Shown piece by piece: positions 26,659 through 35,121 of a stretch of 53,932 nucleotides of DNA (its first letter is position 1; every line of letters begins with the position of its first letter). This DNA is from Saprospiraceae bacterium (GTDB taxonomy: Bacteria > Bacteroidota > Bacteroidia > Chitinophagales > Saprospiraceae). The notes under the pieces were generated by a model. The model saw nothing but the letters and a program-made list of their open reading frames with translations. It searched no databases and was not told the DNA's origin. The translations under genes and the position numbers were made by a program. The stretch is taken from assembly GCA_022842725.1 (NCBI GenBank), contig JALHOZ010000032.1:1-53932 (forward strand). Reading direction: 5' to 3'.

Positions 26659-27515
26659 TTAAAGAGACATCTTACGACTTTGCGTAAAAATATGATTGAT
26701 GACTTGCTGATTGCGGTGAATCATTTCTTCATGGTTGTGACAATATTCAACCGGTGTCATCGAAGCAAATTGTTTAAAACTTTTTATAAAATGAGACTGA
26801 TCGTAATATCCGGCCGAATAACATACATCTGTGAGAGATTTCTGATTATTTTGACTTGTCAACATAAAAGTAGCATAATTAAATTGCAGTATACGCTGAA
26901 ACAGTTTGGGGGTGACTCCCAGATTTTTTATGAATTCTCTTTCAATACTTTTATAGTTTTCCTTACCTATTCTGATGTTGTCCAAAAGATTAACAGAAGG
27001 ATCTGAATAAAAGGTTGAAATTCTGAATCGTGTTTTTTCTAAAGAATCATTTGTGTGTAATCTGGAAAGCATAAAAATGATTCAACTAAAGACAAAACCT
27101 CTTCTTTGGAAGGATTTTCTGCAATTTTTGATTCAATAAGTTTGAATTCATTTCCGAAAATAGAGGAAGCTTCCAGAACCTGATCGGTTAGTTCATCTGA
27201 AGGAATATTTGTAAAATAACGGATAGCGCCCGGATAGAAACGAATGGTAACAGTATTTATGTTTCCGTTTGTTTTTACAAATCCGGATTTTGTTTTAATT
27301 CCGATAAAATGACTTTCTTTAACAAACACAGCAGCATTGTTTTGTTTTCTTTCATAATACCCATTTGTATTTATGACCAATTCTGTCATCCCGTCAGGAA
27401 TAACCGGTATAAAATCATTTTGATGTGAATCAAATTCAGAAAAAGATATGTGCCTGACCAGAGGTTTCAAAACTTTTGCTGAAGGTAAAAAATGGTTTGC
27501 CATGGTAATGAACAC
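26659..27515 (-). pseudogene. AraC-family transcription regulator split by a frameshift
   Basis: Two overlapping frames together make one AraC regulator of about 285 residues. The first (27515 to 27039) is the N-terminal sensor domain (DGMTELVINTNGYYERK, IRFYPGAIRYF). The second (starting about 27072, ending 26659) carries the double HTH: SIEREFIKNLGVTPKLFQRILQF and TDVCYSAGYYDQSHFIKSFKQ. The break lies at a five-T tract on the minus strand (27073-27077): one more T would join VESFF to MLSRLHTND in frame. This may be a true mutation, a slippage switch or a sequencing error. It lies directly upstream of the outer-membrane barrel gene, which it may have controlled. Confidence 0.8.
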
Positions 27516-27719
27516 AATTCAATAATAAATACGAGTGCAAAGGGCAATATGTTGTTGTTGAGGCAGGATAATTATTTTTGTTCATGCGACTTTTATGGTA
27601 TAAAAGATACGTATATTTTATAAAAAATATATGGGTTCACCAACATTTGCCGAAAAAATTACGTCTGAGTGTATATGATGCCTTCATTTCAGTTCATTTT
27701 AAAAATAAACCATCAGATC

Positions 27720-28064
27720 ATGAAAACCAGATATTTTTTTATCCTCCTGGCGATTCCTTTTTGTGTATTGTTTGTCGGATGTGACAAAGAATGTAGTCCT
27801 GAGGATTGTGTTGAAACCATGTTGGCACAGTACGGGATGGTCCCTTATACCGGGCAGACCCAATATTGTAATTCTTTGACTTTGTATGAATACAAAAACA
27901 GGCAATATTTTTCGGAGGATTGTTGTACCTGTGATATGTTGCCCAATGCAATAGATTGTGACAACAACAACTATTTTATGACCAATGGGGAGTTTGATGA
28001 GATAAAATACACCCGTTTTTTTGCTTCAAGCCGGAAAATCGGGATTGTAGGTGTGATAGAGTGA
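27720..28064 (+). CDS. Small Cys-rich lipoprotein
   Basis: About 114 residues from ATG at 27720 (MKTRYFF), which places a signal peptide and LFVGC lipobox (Cys about 19) at the N-terminus; the 17 codons upstream lack signal features. The mature part holds at least seven further Cys, in CSPEDC, YCN and CCTC segments, suggesting disulfides or metal binding in the periplasm or at the surface. No known domain recognised. Divergent from the AraC pseudogene. Confidence 0.7.
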   Translation: MKTRYFFILLAIPFCVLFVGCDKECSPEDCVETMLAQYGMVPYTGQTQYCNSLTLYEYKNRQYFSEDCCTCDMLPNAIDCDNNNYFMTNGEFDEIKYTRFFASSRKIGIVGVIE

Positions 28065-28200
28065 AAGGGTTGTTCCGATGAATGATTAACTTTAAAATAC
28101 ATTTGGCTTGAATAAAAAGTCGTTTGTATTTTTATTATAATAATAAGATTCATTATGAATCAACTGATTGTATTCATTTTAAATTATCATTCCAAAGTTT

Positions 28201-28395
28201 ATGTCAGACAGATTAGATATCTCAAACGAGGTCAACAAGGACGTTGTAAATGATTTGAACATCATAAAGCCGGTAAGGAAAAAAGTAAGAGAAAATTAGG
28301 ATGTCTTATTCAAAGAAGCCAATAAAAAGAATCGAAACCGGGAAGCAGATCTTTTTGAGGGTATTACCACTAAATTTGATACGAAGGAGTGGTAG
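28201..28395 (+). pseudogene. Broken small antitoxin-like gene (in-frame stop)
   Basis: ATG at 28201 opens a frame of 32 codons to TAG at 28297-28299; the same frame then stays open for 31 codons (DVLFKEANKKNRNREADLF ...) to TAG at 28393-28395. Both halves are coherent, charged protein sequence, so one nonsense mutation appears to have split a protein of about 64 residues. The C-terminal DLFEGITTKFDTKEW resembles the tail of AbrB/MazE-type antitoxins, where such tails bind the toxin. No intact toxin gene follows. Family assignment is tentative. Confidence 0.45.
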
Positions 28396-28468
28396 ATTCG
28401 GAAAAATCTGTGAAAAATACCATAAAAATTACCTCAAGACAATACAAGTTATAAAACTCTTTTCCCTC

Positions 28469-28960
28469 CTACCTGTGGCATTTAAAATAATCAAAGGGTT
28501 CCAGGCATGAATTACATTTCATCAGGGCTTTGCAGGCAGTAGAGCCAAACTCGCTGATCATAACCGTATCAGTTGAGCTACACCTCGGACATGGGACTTC
28601 AGGAGCCTCCTGAAATAATAATCCCGAAATTCTTTTTTCCACAACAGGAGGCGCAATACCGTATTCTTTCAGTTTTTGTTTTCCGGATTCACTCATCCAG
28701 TCAGTCGTCCAGGCAGGACTGAATATTTCTTTGATTTCCACATCCGGATATCCTTCAGACAAAAGTTCCATCCGGATGGCCATGCTGATGGCAGACATGG
28801 CCGGACACCCTGAATAGGTCGGTGTGATCACCACGATAATTTTATGGTTTTCGATGATCACATCCCGAATGATGCCCATGTCCTGAATGGTGAGCACAGG
28901 GATTTCGGGATCGGTCACCCTTTCCAGAATATGGAGAATTTTTTCTTTCTCAATTGACAT
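28469..28960 (-). CDS. paaD: Phenylacetyl-CoA epoxidase accessory protein PaaD
   Basis: About 163 residues from ATG at 28960 (MSIEKEK), five bases after the paaC stop; earlier in-frame Met codons lie inside paaC and are rejected. The N-terminal part is a MIP18/DUF59 domain (VTDPEIPVLTIQDMGIIRDV, TPTYSGCPAM). The C-terminal part is a zinc-ribbon-like CPRC ... CNSC region typical of PaaD. PaaD is thought to help mature the iron centre of the PaaABC(E) epoxidase. It is the last gene of the operon. Confidence 0.92.
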   Translation of the reverse strand: MSIEKEKILHILERVTDPEIPVLTIQDMGIIRDVIIENHKIIVVITPTYSGCPAMSAISMAIRMELLSEGYPDVEIKEIFSPAWTTDWMSESGKQKLKEYGIAPPVVEKRISGLLFQEAPEVPCPRCSSTDTVMISEFGSTACKALMKCNSCLEPFDYFKCHR

Positions 28961-28964
28961 CTGA

Positions 28965-29732
28965 CTACCAACTGGCATTCGGATAGGCTCTTTGCATGTA
29001 TTGTAATTCTGAAAGCAGGTAACCCATGTATTCGGAATGAACTCCTTGTTTTCCGCCTCTCTGCATATAGGTATCAACCGGAATATTCAGGTTGGCCTGA
29101 CGGAAAATATCATCAATGTATTGATCCGCTTCGGCTTTGAGTTCTTCGGGTCTTACGCCGTATCCTTCTGAAACGGCAGCATCATCTACCGCATCGGAAA
29201 TAAAAGCTTCTCCGTAATACCGGTAGAGTTCGTTGACAGCAGTTACCATTCTGCTGTGACTTTCTGCTGTGCCGTCTCCCAAACGGATGACCCACTCGGA
29301 CGACCATCTTTTGTGATACGTAACTTCCATGACGGCTTTTTCCAGAATACCACGTAAAGTCACAAAATGTTCTTCGGTCATTCCTTGAAGTTTTTGCAAC
29401 ATCGCCTGATACAACGGTAATTGGAAAGAAGCAAAAAACAATTGCCTGAGCACGGTATGTGCAAAATCTCCGTTGGGTTGTTCGACCAATAATAGATTTT
29501 GATATTCGTGTTCCAATCTCAAAAAGGCAATATCATCTTCCGATTCTCCCTTACTATTTATCTCAGCAGCCAAAGCATACATACTTCTGGACTGGCCGAT
29601 CAGGTCAAGTGAAATATTGGTCATCGCCATGTCCTGCTCCAAAAACGGACCGTGACCACACCATTCCGAAAGGCGGTGACCCAAAATCAGATTATTATCT
29701 GCAAGACGGATGATATAATCGTAAAATGTCAT
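28965..29732 (-). CDS. paaC: Phenylacetyl-CoA epoxidase structural subunit PaaC
   Basis: A 255-residue ferritin-like helical protein beginning YIIRLADNNLILGHRLSEWCG, the characteristic PaaC N-terminus, with DISLDL-type ISLDLIGQSRSMY and the later AVMEVTYHKRWSSEWVIRLG segment. PaaC pairs with PaaA in the (PaaAC)2 core that forms ring-1,2-epoxyphenylacetyl-CoA; PaaC itself is the non-catalytic scaffold. Three bases separate it from paaB, and its length is standard. Confidence 0.95.
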   Translation of the reverse strand: MTFYDYIIRLADNNLILGHRLSEWCGHGPFLEQDMAMTNISLDLIGQSRSMYALAAEINSKGESEDDIAFLRLEHEYQNLLLVEQPNGDFAHTVLRQLFFASFQLPLYQAMLQKLQGMTEEHFVTLRGILEKAVMEVTYHKRWSSEWVIRLGDGTAESHSRMVTAVNELYRYYGEAFISDAVDDAAVSEGYGVRPEELKAEADQYIDDIFRQANLNIPVDTYMQRGGKQGVHSEYMGYLLSELQYMQRAYPNASW

Positions 29733-29735
29733 GGT

Positions 29736-30020
29736 TTAAATGTGTTTGATTCCTTCCGGAAGTTGGTAAAATGTCGGATGTCGGTAAGCTTTATCTTTTG
29801 CCGGTTCAAACAACGGATCGCTGTCGGCAGGATCGGAAGCAGTGATGTGTACCGATTCCACAACCCAGATGCTGACACCTTCCTGACGTCTGGTGTAGAC
29901 GTCTCTGGCATTTTCGATGGCCATCTGTGCATCAGCGGCATGTAATGATCCGACGTGTTTGTGGTCAAGTCCTTGTCTTGATCTGATAAACACTTCCCAA
30001 AGAGGTAATTCCTTTTCCAT
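29736..30020 (-). CDS. paaB: Phenylacetyl-CoA epoxidase subunit PaaB
   Basis: A 94-residue protein from ATG at 30020 ([17 protein letters not shown]). The motif GLDHKHVGSLHAADAQMA and the ARDVYTRRQEGVSIWVV region are diagnostic of PaaB, the small subunit that bridges PaaAC dimers. Its ATG shares one base with the paaA stop codon (TAATG), showing tight coupling. A longer in-frame extension lies entirely inside paaA and is rejected. Confidence 0.95.
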   Translation of the reverse strand: MEKELPLWEVFIRSRQGLDHKHVGSLHAADAQMAIENARDVYTRRQEGVSIWVVESVHITASDPADSDPLFEPAKDKAYRHPTFYQLPEGIKHI

Positions 30021-30970
30021 TATGCTGTTTTTACTTGTGATTGTTGTCTTATTTTTTGTTTTTCGGCGAAAGCCAAAGCGGCTTCTCTTACCCAGGCTCC
30101 ATTTTCGTGGGCTTTGATTCGGGCATCCAGTCTTTGTTTGTTGCATGGACCGTTTCCTTTGACTACATTCCAAAAATGATCCCAATCGAGTGCGCCAAAG
30201 TCGTAATGCCCCGTTGATTCATTCCACACGACATCAGGAAGAGTCATGTTGAGAAATTTTACCTGTTCGGCAGCCACATCGACAAATCTTTGTCTTAATT
30301 CGTCGTTGGTTTCTCTTTTGATCTTCCATTTCATGCTCATTTCAGTATTGGAGGACTGTTCGTCGGGTGGTCCGAACATCATCAATGCCGGTTTCCACCA
30401 TCGGTTGATCGATTCCTGACACATTTTTTTCTGAGCTTCGGTACCCTGAGACAATGTGAGCAAAATTTCGAATCCCTGACGGTGGTGGAAACTTTCTTCT
30501 TTACAGATACGAACCATAGCGCGGGCATAGGGTCCGTAACTGGTTCGGCACAGCATCACCTGATTCATGATGGCGGCACCATCTACCAGCCAACCCACAG
30601 AGCCCATGTCAGCCCAGGTCAGGGCAGGGTAGTTGAAGATCGAACTGTATTTTGCCTTTCCCGTATGTAATTCGTCAAGAAGCTGGTCTCTGGTAATACC
30701 CAGGGTTTCTGCTGCGGAGTAGAGATACAGTCCGTGTCCGGCTTCATCCTGGATTTTGGCCAGCAAAGCTACTTTCCTGCGCAGGCTTGGCGTACGGGTG
30801 ATCCAGTTGCCTTCCGGAAGCATACCTACGATTTCGCTGTGTGCGTGCTGAGAGATTTGTCTGATCAACGTCTTTCGGTAAGCATCCGGCATCCAATCTT
30901 TCGGTTCGATTTTTATTTCGTGATCGATCTTGGATTGGAAAATTTCTTCGAGATTTTTTGTTGTATCCAT
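30020..30970 (-). CDS. paaA: Phenylacetyl-CoA epoxidase catalytic subunit PaaA
   Basis: A 316-residue ferritin-like di-iron oxygenase. Carboxylate/His ligands are readable in [18 protein letters not shown] (near residue 72) and in [15 protein letters not shown] (near 160). The conserved PLG..W..M..A.R-type opening is represented by [33 protein letters not shown] (positions about 20-53). The enzyme uses O2 and electrons from PaaE to epoxidise the ring of phenylacetyl-CoA. Seven bases after paaE. CoA ligase and later pathway genes are not in the window. Confidence 0.96.
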   Translation of the reverse strand: MDTTKNLEEIFQSKIDHEIKIEPKDWMPDAYRKTLIRQISQHAHSEIVGMLPEGNWITRTPSLRRKVALLAKIQDEAGHGLYLYSAAETLGITRDQLLDELHTGKAKYSSIFNYPALTWADMGSVGWLVDGAAIMNQVMLCRTSYGPYARAMVRICKEESFHHRQGFEILLTLSQGTEAQKKMCQESINRWWKPALMMFGPPDEQSSNTEMSMKWKIKRETNDELRQRFVDVAAEQVKFLNMTLPDVVWNESTGHYDFGALDWDHFWNVVKGNGPCNKQRLDARIKAHENGAWVREAALAFAEKQKIRQQSQVKTA

Positions 30971-30976
30971 TTGTTT

Positions 30977-32032
30977 TTATTTTATGTCAAAATCAATCTT
31001 TACCATTTTTGTTTTGGGAACGGCCTGGCAGGTCAGGATAAAACCGTCTTCCACTTCTTTTTTAGTCAAGGCATAATTGGCTTCCATTTCGACTTCCCCT
31101 TCGATGAGTTTGGCACGACAGGTACAGCATACACCCCCTTTGCAGGCGTAAGGCATATCACTGCCGAATTGTTGGGCAGCATCCAGGATGTTTTGCCCTT
31201 TTTCTACCGGAACCTGAAGGGTAAGTCCGTCGAGTCTGATGGTTGCCATACTTTCCACCGCTGCTTCAGGCATGGCTTTTTTCGTTACATTTTTAGGTGC
31301 ATTAAACAGTTCAAAATGTATTTTTTCTTCCGGAATGCCGTGTTCTGTCAGTACATTTTTTGAAGCAAAAATGATGTCTTCGGGGCCACAGGCAAAAAAA
31401 TGGTCAGCATGCAGCAATGAAGGAACAAAACGAACAAATTTCCTGATTTTATCTTCGTTGAGTCTGCCATTGAGCAGGTCTGATTCTGTATGTTCGCGAC
31501 TAAGGATGTTAAAAATCTGAAACCTGCCCAAATAAATGTTTTTCAGTGCTTCAATCTCTTCTTTAAAGATGATGGTAGACACTTTCTGATTGCCGTAGAG
31601 AAGCGTGACATAACTTTCCGGTTCGTTTTTCAGTATTGTTTTAATATTCGAAATGACCGGCGTGATACCGCTTCCTGCTGCAAAAAACACATAGGACTGT
31701 TGGTTTTGCGGATGTATTTCTGTGAAAAAGTGACCGTTCGGCGGCATCACTTCGATGACGTCTAACGTCTTTAGATTTCTGTTCGCAAATGTTGAAAAGA
31801 GACCGTTTTCCACTTCTTTGATGGCGACTCTGAGGTCTTTTTCGTCCGGAGCGGTACAAATAGAATAGGACCTGCGAACTTCCTGACCGTTGATGTGGGT
31901 TTTTAGGGTGAGGTATTGACCCTGGGTAAATGAAAAAATATCAGCGAGTGTTTCGGGCACATCAAAAGCTACGGAAACACAATCGCGGGTTTCTCTTCGG
32001 ATATCTTTGACGGTAAGCGGATAAAACTGCAT
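30977..32032 (-). CDS. paaE: Phenylacetyl-CoA epoxidase reductase PaaE
   Basis: A 351-residue ferredoxin-NADP reductase-type protein. FAD-binding RRSYSICTAP (near residue 54) and NAD(P)-binding AAGSGITPVISNIKTI (near 118) are followed by a C-terminal plant-type 2Fe-2S ferredoxin domain with CKGGVCCTC (Cys at about 296, 301, 304) and a distant Cys in ILTCQAVP. PaaE passes electrons from NADPH to the PaaA di-iron site. Here paaE precedes paaA, unlike the E. coli order, and follows the TetR gene by 10 bases. Confidence 0.95.
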   Translation of the reverse strand: MQFYPLTVKDIRRETRDCVSVAFDVPETLADIFSFTQGQYLTLKTHINGQEVRRSYSICTAPDEKDLRVAIKEVENGLFSTFANRNLKTLDVIEVMPPNGHFFTEIHPQNQQSYVFFAAGSGITPVISNIKTILKNEPESYVTLLYGNQKVSTIIFKEEIEALKNIYLGRFQIFNILSREHTESDLLNGRLNEDKIRKFVRFVPSLLHADHFFACGPEDIIFASKNVLTEHGIPEEKIHFELFNAPKNVTKKAMPEAAVESMATIRLDGLTLQVPVEKGQNILDAAQQFGSDMPYACKGGVCCTCRAKLIEGEVEMEANYALTKKEVEDGFILTCQAVPKTKMVKIDFDIK

Positions 32033-32042
32033 AAATTTACGT

Positions 32043-32642
32043 TTAACCGGACTTTTTTAGTCCATTCATTAAAATATTGACGATGTTTTCTTCGAGGTCG
32101 CGTGCATTATAGGACTTATTGGGTTTATACCACGTTTCAATCCATCGCAATGACGACAATATGGTATATAAGGTGATGGACACATGTACATCGGCTACTT
32201 CCTGACAGTCGATACCTGATCTGATGATTTCCGCAAGGCGGTCTTCATAGGTATCTCTTGCTTTTTTAAATGATTTGAGGGATGAATCCGGCAGATGTCT
32301 CCATTCATTATTGGCTACGGAAATCCAATGGATATTTTTGGTTGTAATGGATATATGAGAACGAATGAGCGCCTGTAATTTATGAATAGGTGACAAGTCC
32401 GAACTTTCGATTTCATTCATTTGGTTGACATAGGTTTCAGCTACCCGGGCACAAATCTCTTCGAGCAATTCTTCTTTGCCCCGGATGTGGTTGTACATAG
32501 AAGCTGCCTCCATACCAACCTGTTCTGCTATTTCCCGCATGGTAGTGGCTACATATCCTTTTTGTTTAAAAAGACGTGCTGCTTTATCGAGAATTTCTTC
32601 TCTACGACTGACTTGCTGACCTTTACTTTTTACTTCCATCAT
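32043..32642 (-). CDS. TetR-family regulator of the paa operon
   Basis: About 199 residues. Two adjacent ATG codons (32642 and 32639) are possible; further upstream codons contain the promoter and operator and are rejected. The N-terminal HTH reads REEILDKAARLFKQKGYVATTMREIAEQVGMEAASMYNHI, a standard TetR layout (positions about 12-52), followed by an all-helical ligand domain. It is the first gene of the paaEABCD operon with 10 bases to paaE, and a perfect palindrome sits just upstream of its start, so it likely represses its own operon and responds to an aryl-CoA such as phenylacetyl-CoA (inferred). Confidence 0.88.
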   Translation of the reverse strand: MMEVKSKGQQVSRREEILDKAARLFKQKGYVATTMREIAEQVGMEAASMYNHIRGKEELLEEICARVAETYVNQMNEIESSDLSPIHKLQALIRSHISITTKNIHWISVANNEWRHLPDSSLKSFKKARDTYEDRLAEIIRSGIDCQEVADVHVSITLYTILSSLRWIETWYKPNKSYNARDLEENIVNILMNGLKKSG

Positions 32643-32658
32643 ACTAACAAACGTTAGT
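32643..32658. promoter_or_regulatory. Palindromic operator of the tetR-paa operon
   Basis: ACTAAC (32643-32648) and GTTAGT (32653-32658) form a perfect 6+4+6 inverted repeat that ends one base before the TetR ATG at 32642. TetR-type operators are commonly inverted repeats of this size. It fills nearly the whole predicted leader. Confidence 0.65.
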
Positions 32659-32665
32659 TTATCTG

Positions 32666-32673
32666 CAAAAGTA
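32666..32673 (-). promoter_or_regulatory. -7 element of the tetR-paa promoter
   Basis: Minus-strand TACTTTTG matches TAnnTTTG, with a TTG about 20 bases upstream that could serve as the -33 element. Transcription would begin close to 32660, so the adjacent palindrome would lie at about +1 to +18. Confidence 0.6.
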
Positions 32674-33068
32674 AATATAATAAATGAAACCGGCAATAGT
32701 TTTGGAAAAAGCACACATTTTTTGTCGTAAATTGACAAAAATGAGTCCGTGATTTATAGGGTCAGGCAATATAGATTTTTATCTTTTTAGCAAAATAAAA
32801 CTTCAGACCAGATGAAATGAACTACTTGAGAAAGCAAGGTATATTATTTTTAAAATAATAAAAGTATGAAAGGAATCCGGCTCTTTATTGGCAGAATAAA
32901 TTTCCTTCACACAACATTTTTCAGTAATATGTTTGGTAACAAATACTTTTTTTACCTTTGCAGTATGGATTTTTGGTTGGGTAGTATATTTACGTCACAG
33001 ACAAAGTATCCACAAAAAGATAAATCAAAACCCGAATTTTTGGCAAAACAACACAAAGTTTGACTTGT
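32674..33068. other. Intergenic region between tetR and the TMTC-like gene
   Basis: Nearly 400 bases without a convincing gene. It holds the upstream part of the paa promoter and, near its right end, the promoter of the TMTC-like gene. An open frame at 32866-33063 has no family resemblance, contains that promoter, and is not called. Nothing else recognised. Confidence 0.6.
32932..32960 (+). promoter_or_regulatory. Promoter of the TMTC-like gene
   Basis: TTTG (32932-32935) and TACCTTTG (32953-32960) match the -33 and -7 elements of Bacteroidota promoters with 17 bases between them. The implied leader to the ATG at 33069 is about 100 bases, which is long for this genome. Confidence 0.55.
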
Positions 33069-35045
33069 ATGAAGCATAAAAAACAAATCGGAAAAGAAGA
33101 AGTAAAATTGAATAAACCCGCATTATCGCCTGTTACTTCAGGTAGTTTGGTACCATCATGGCATGCATGGTTGGTATTTATCGTCGGTGCCATGGTTTAT
33201 GCCAACACACTTTTTCATGATTTTACACAGGATGACGCCATTGTGATTTATGACAATATGTTTACCACACAAGGCGTCAAAGGATTGCCGGGTTTGTTTA
33301 AGTATGATACTTTTTATGGGTTTTTTAAAGAAGAAGGCAAAGCGAACCTGGTTTCCGGCGGACGATATCGTCCTTTTACACCGGCAATGTTTGCAGTGGA
33401 ATATTCATTGGTAGGTAACAAACCGTTTTTAGGCCATTTGCTGAATATTTTATATTATGGTCTTTTATGTTTTTTGTTGTACAAAACATTGCAAACGATA
33501 TTTGAGGTTCGGTTCAACAACGCGACATATCAAAATTTTCCATTAATCGCGGCCCTGATATTTGCGGTACATCCATTACATACGGAAGTTGTTGCCAACA
33601 TCAAAGGCAGAGACGAAATCATGAGTCTTATGGCAAGCCTTTTTGCATTATACGGTGTATTTAAAGCGTATGACACAGGGCAGAAAAAATATCTGATAGC
33701 TGCGGCTGTCAGTATGTTTATCGGTTTGCTTTCCAAAGAAAATACCATCACTTTTGTAGCGGTCATTCCGTTGGCGCTCTATTTTTTCAGAAATATATCT
33801 GTTCCCAAAGCCATCGCGGCCTCAGCCTGGATATGGCCACCGGTTATATTGTTTTTGTTGATACGTACATCGGTTTTAGGTTTTGATATGGGAGGAACCC
33901 CGATGGAACTGATGAACAACCCTTATATCAAGTTGTCCGGAAACGAATACATTCCTTTTTCAACAGGAGAAAAAATGGCTACCATTCTCTATACCCTGGG
34001 AAAATATCTGGTTTTATTGGTGTTTCCGCATCCTTTGACCCACGATTATTATCCGAGGCACATCGATATCATGACTTTTGCCAGTCCTATGGTTTTATTG
34101 AGTCTTTTGGCCTATGTAGGTTTGATTTATCTTGCATGGAAAGGATTTAAGAGCCGAAGTATCACTTCGTTTTCGATCCTTTATTTTTTGCTTACTACCT
34201 CTATTATTTCAAACATTGTATTTCCTATCGGAACCAATATGTCTGAACGATTTATGTTTATGCCTTCGGTGGGTTTTGCCATGCTTTTGGCATTTATTTT
34301 AGTAGAATATGTGGCACCCCGTATGTCTGCAAAAGGAGTTTTGGGTATTACAGCTGCCATCTGCCTGCTTTTTTCGATCAAAACAGTAGCCAGAAATACC
34401 GTTTGGAAAAATGACGATACGTTGTTTCTCACCGATGTACATACGTCGAAAAGAAGCGCTAAAGTTCTGAATGCTGCGGGTGGTGCATTGACCACTTCGG
34501 CGCCCAATGAAAAAGACCCGGTCAAACAACAAAAAATGTATAGTCAGGCCGTAGAATACCTCGATGAAGCCATAAAAATACATCCGACCTATAAAAATGC
34601 CTACCTTATCCGTGGCAATGCATTGTTTTATCTGAAAAGATATGATGATGCCATCCGTTCTTATGAGATGTGTACTAAATTGTCACCTGATTTTACTGAT
34701 GCCTACAAAAATATGGCCGTAGCCATGAGGGAAGCCGGCAAAGCCGCCGGAGAACAACAAAATAATCTTGTCAAAGCAGAAGGTTATCTTCAGAGATCCC
34801 TCCAATTAAACCCGAATGATCCTGAAACGGTCAGACTGCTCGGTATCGCTTACGGAATGCAGCAAAAACACGATCTTGCACTCCAACAGTTTTTAAAGGT
34901 AGCTCAGATGACTCCTGATAATGCACAGGCCTTTGTTAATCTTCACCATGCCTATCGCAACGTCGGAAACGAAGGAATGGCTCAGCAAAGTCTGCAAAAA
35001 GCCATGACGATTGATAAAGACATTATGCAAAAACAAGGTCGTTAA
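33069..35045 (+). CDS. TMTC-like polytopic membrane protein with C-terminal TPR repeats
   Basis: About 658 residues from ATG at 33069 (MKHKKQ); a TTG three codons earlier is less likely. Roughly residues 30-445 hold about ten transmembrane helices with the GT-C-type motifs DFTQDDAIVIYDN near the first periplasmic loop and GRYRPFTPAMFAVEY, HPLHTEVVANIKGRDEIM. The last 200 residues are at least three TPR units (AYLIRGNALFYLKRYDDAIRSYE etc.). This arrangement resembles eukaryotic TMTC O-mannosyltransferases and bacterial GT39-like TPR proteins. A lipid-linked-sugar glycosyltransferase function is possible; donor and target are unknown. Preceded by its own promoter. Confidence 0.8.
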   Translation: MKHKKQIGKEEVKLNKPALSPVTSGSLVPSWHAWLVFIVGAMVYANTLFHDFTQDDAIVIYDNMFTTQGVKGLPGLFKYDTFYGFFKEEGKANLVSGGRYRPFTPAMFAVEYSLVGNKPFLGHLLNILYYGLLCFLLYKTLQTIFEVRFNNATYQNFPLIAALIFAVHPLHTEVVANIKGRDEIMSLMASLFALYGVFKAYDTGQKKYLIAAAVSMFIGLLSKENTITFVAVIPLALYFFRNISVPKAIAASAWIWPPVILFLLIRTSVLGFDMGGTPMELMNNPYIKLSGNEYIPFSTGEKMATILYTLGKYLVLLVFPHPLTHDYYPRHIDIMTFASPMVLLSLLAYVGLIYLAWKGFKSRSITSFSILYFLLTTSIISNIVFPIGTNMSERFMFMPSVGFAMLLAFILVEYVAPRMSAKGVLGITAAICLLFSIKTVARNTVWKNDDTLFLTDVHTSKRSAKVLNAAGGALTTSAPNEKDPVKQQKMYSQAVEYLDEAIKIHPTYKNAYLIRGNALFYLKRYDDAIRSYEMCTKLSPDFTDAYKNMAVAMREAGKAAGEQQNNLVKAEGYLQRSLQLNPNDPETVRLLGIAYGMQQKHDLALQQFLKVAQMTPDNAQAFVNLHHAYRNVGNEGMAQQSLQKAMTIDKDIMQKQGR

Positions 35046-35121
35046 GGATTTGTGAAAATATACTAATTTCGTAAAATGAGACGTCATATCATACTAAGAA
35101 TGACGATCATAAAACATTGTA

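Noticed and set aside
28301-28510. 69-codon frame starting MSYSKKP
   Set aside because: It is out of frame with the broken antitoxin-like ORF, which reads as the more coherent protein over the same bases.
30734-31363. 209-codon open frame on the plus strand
   Set aside because: Antisense to paaA and paaE; a shadow of real coding sequence.
32866-33063. 65-codon frame ahead of the TMTC-like gene
   Set aside because: It contains the TTTG/TACCTTTG promoter of that gene and no protein features.
35082-35105. CGTCAT/ATGACG inverted repeat before the NagZ-fusion gene
   Set aside because: A 6-bp dyad with 12-base spacing and no promoter match; too weak to call.
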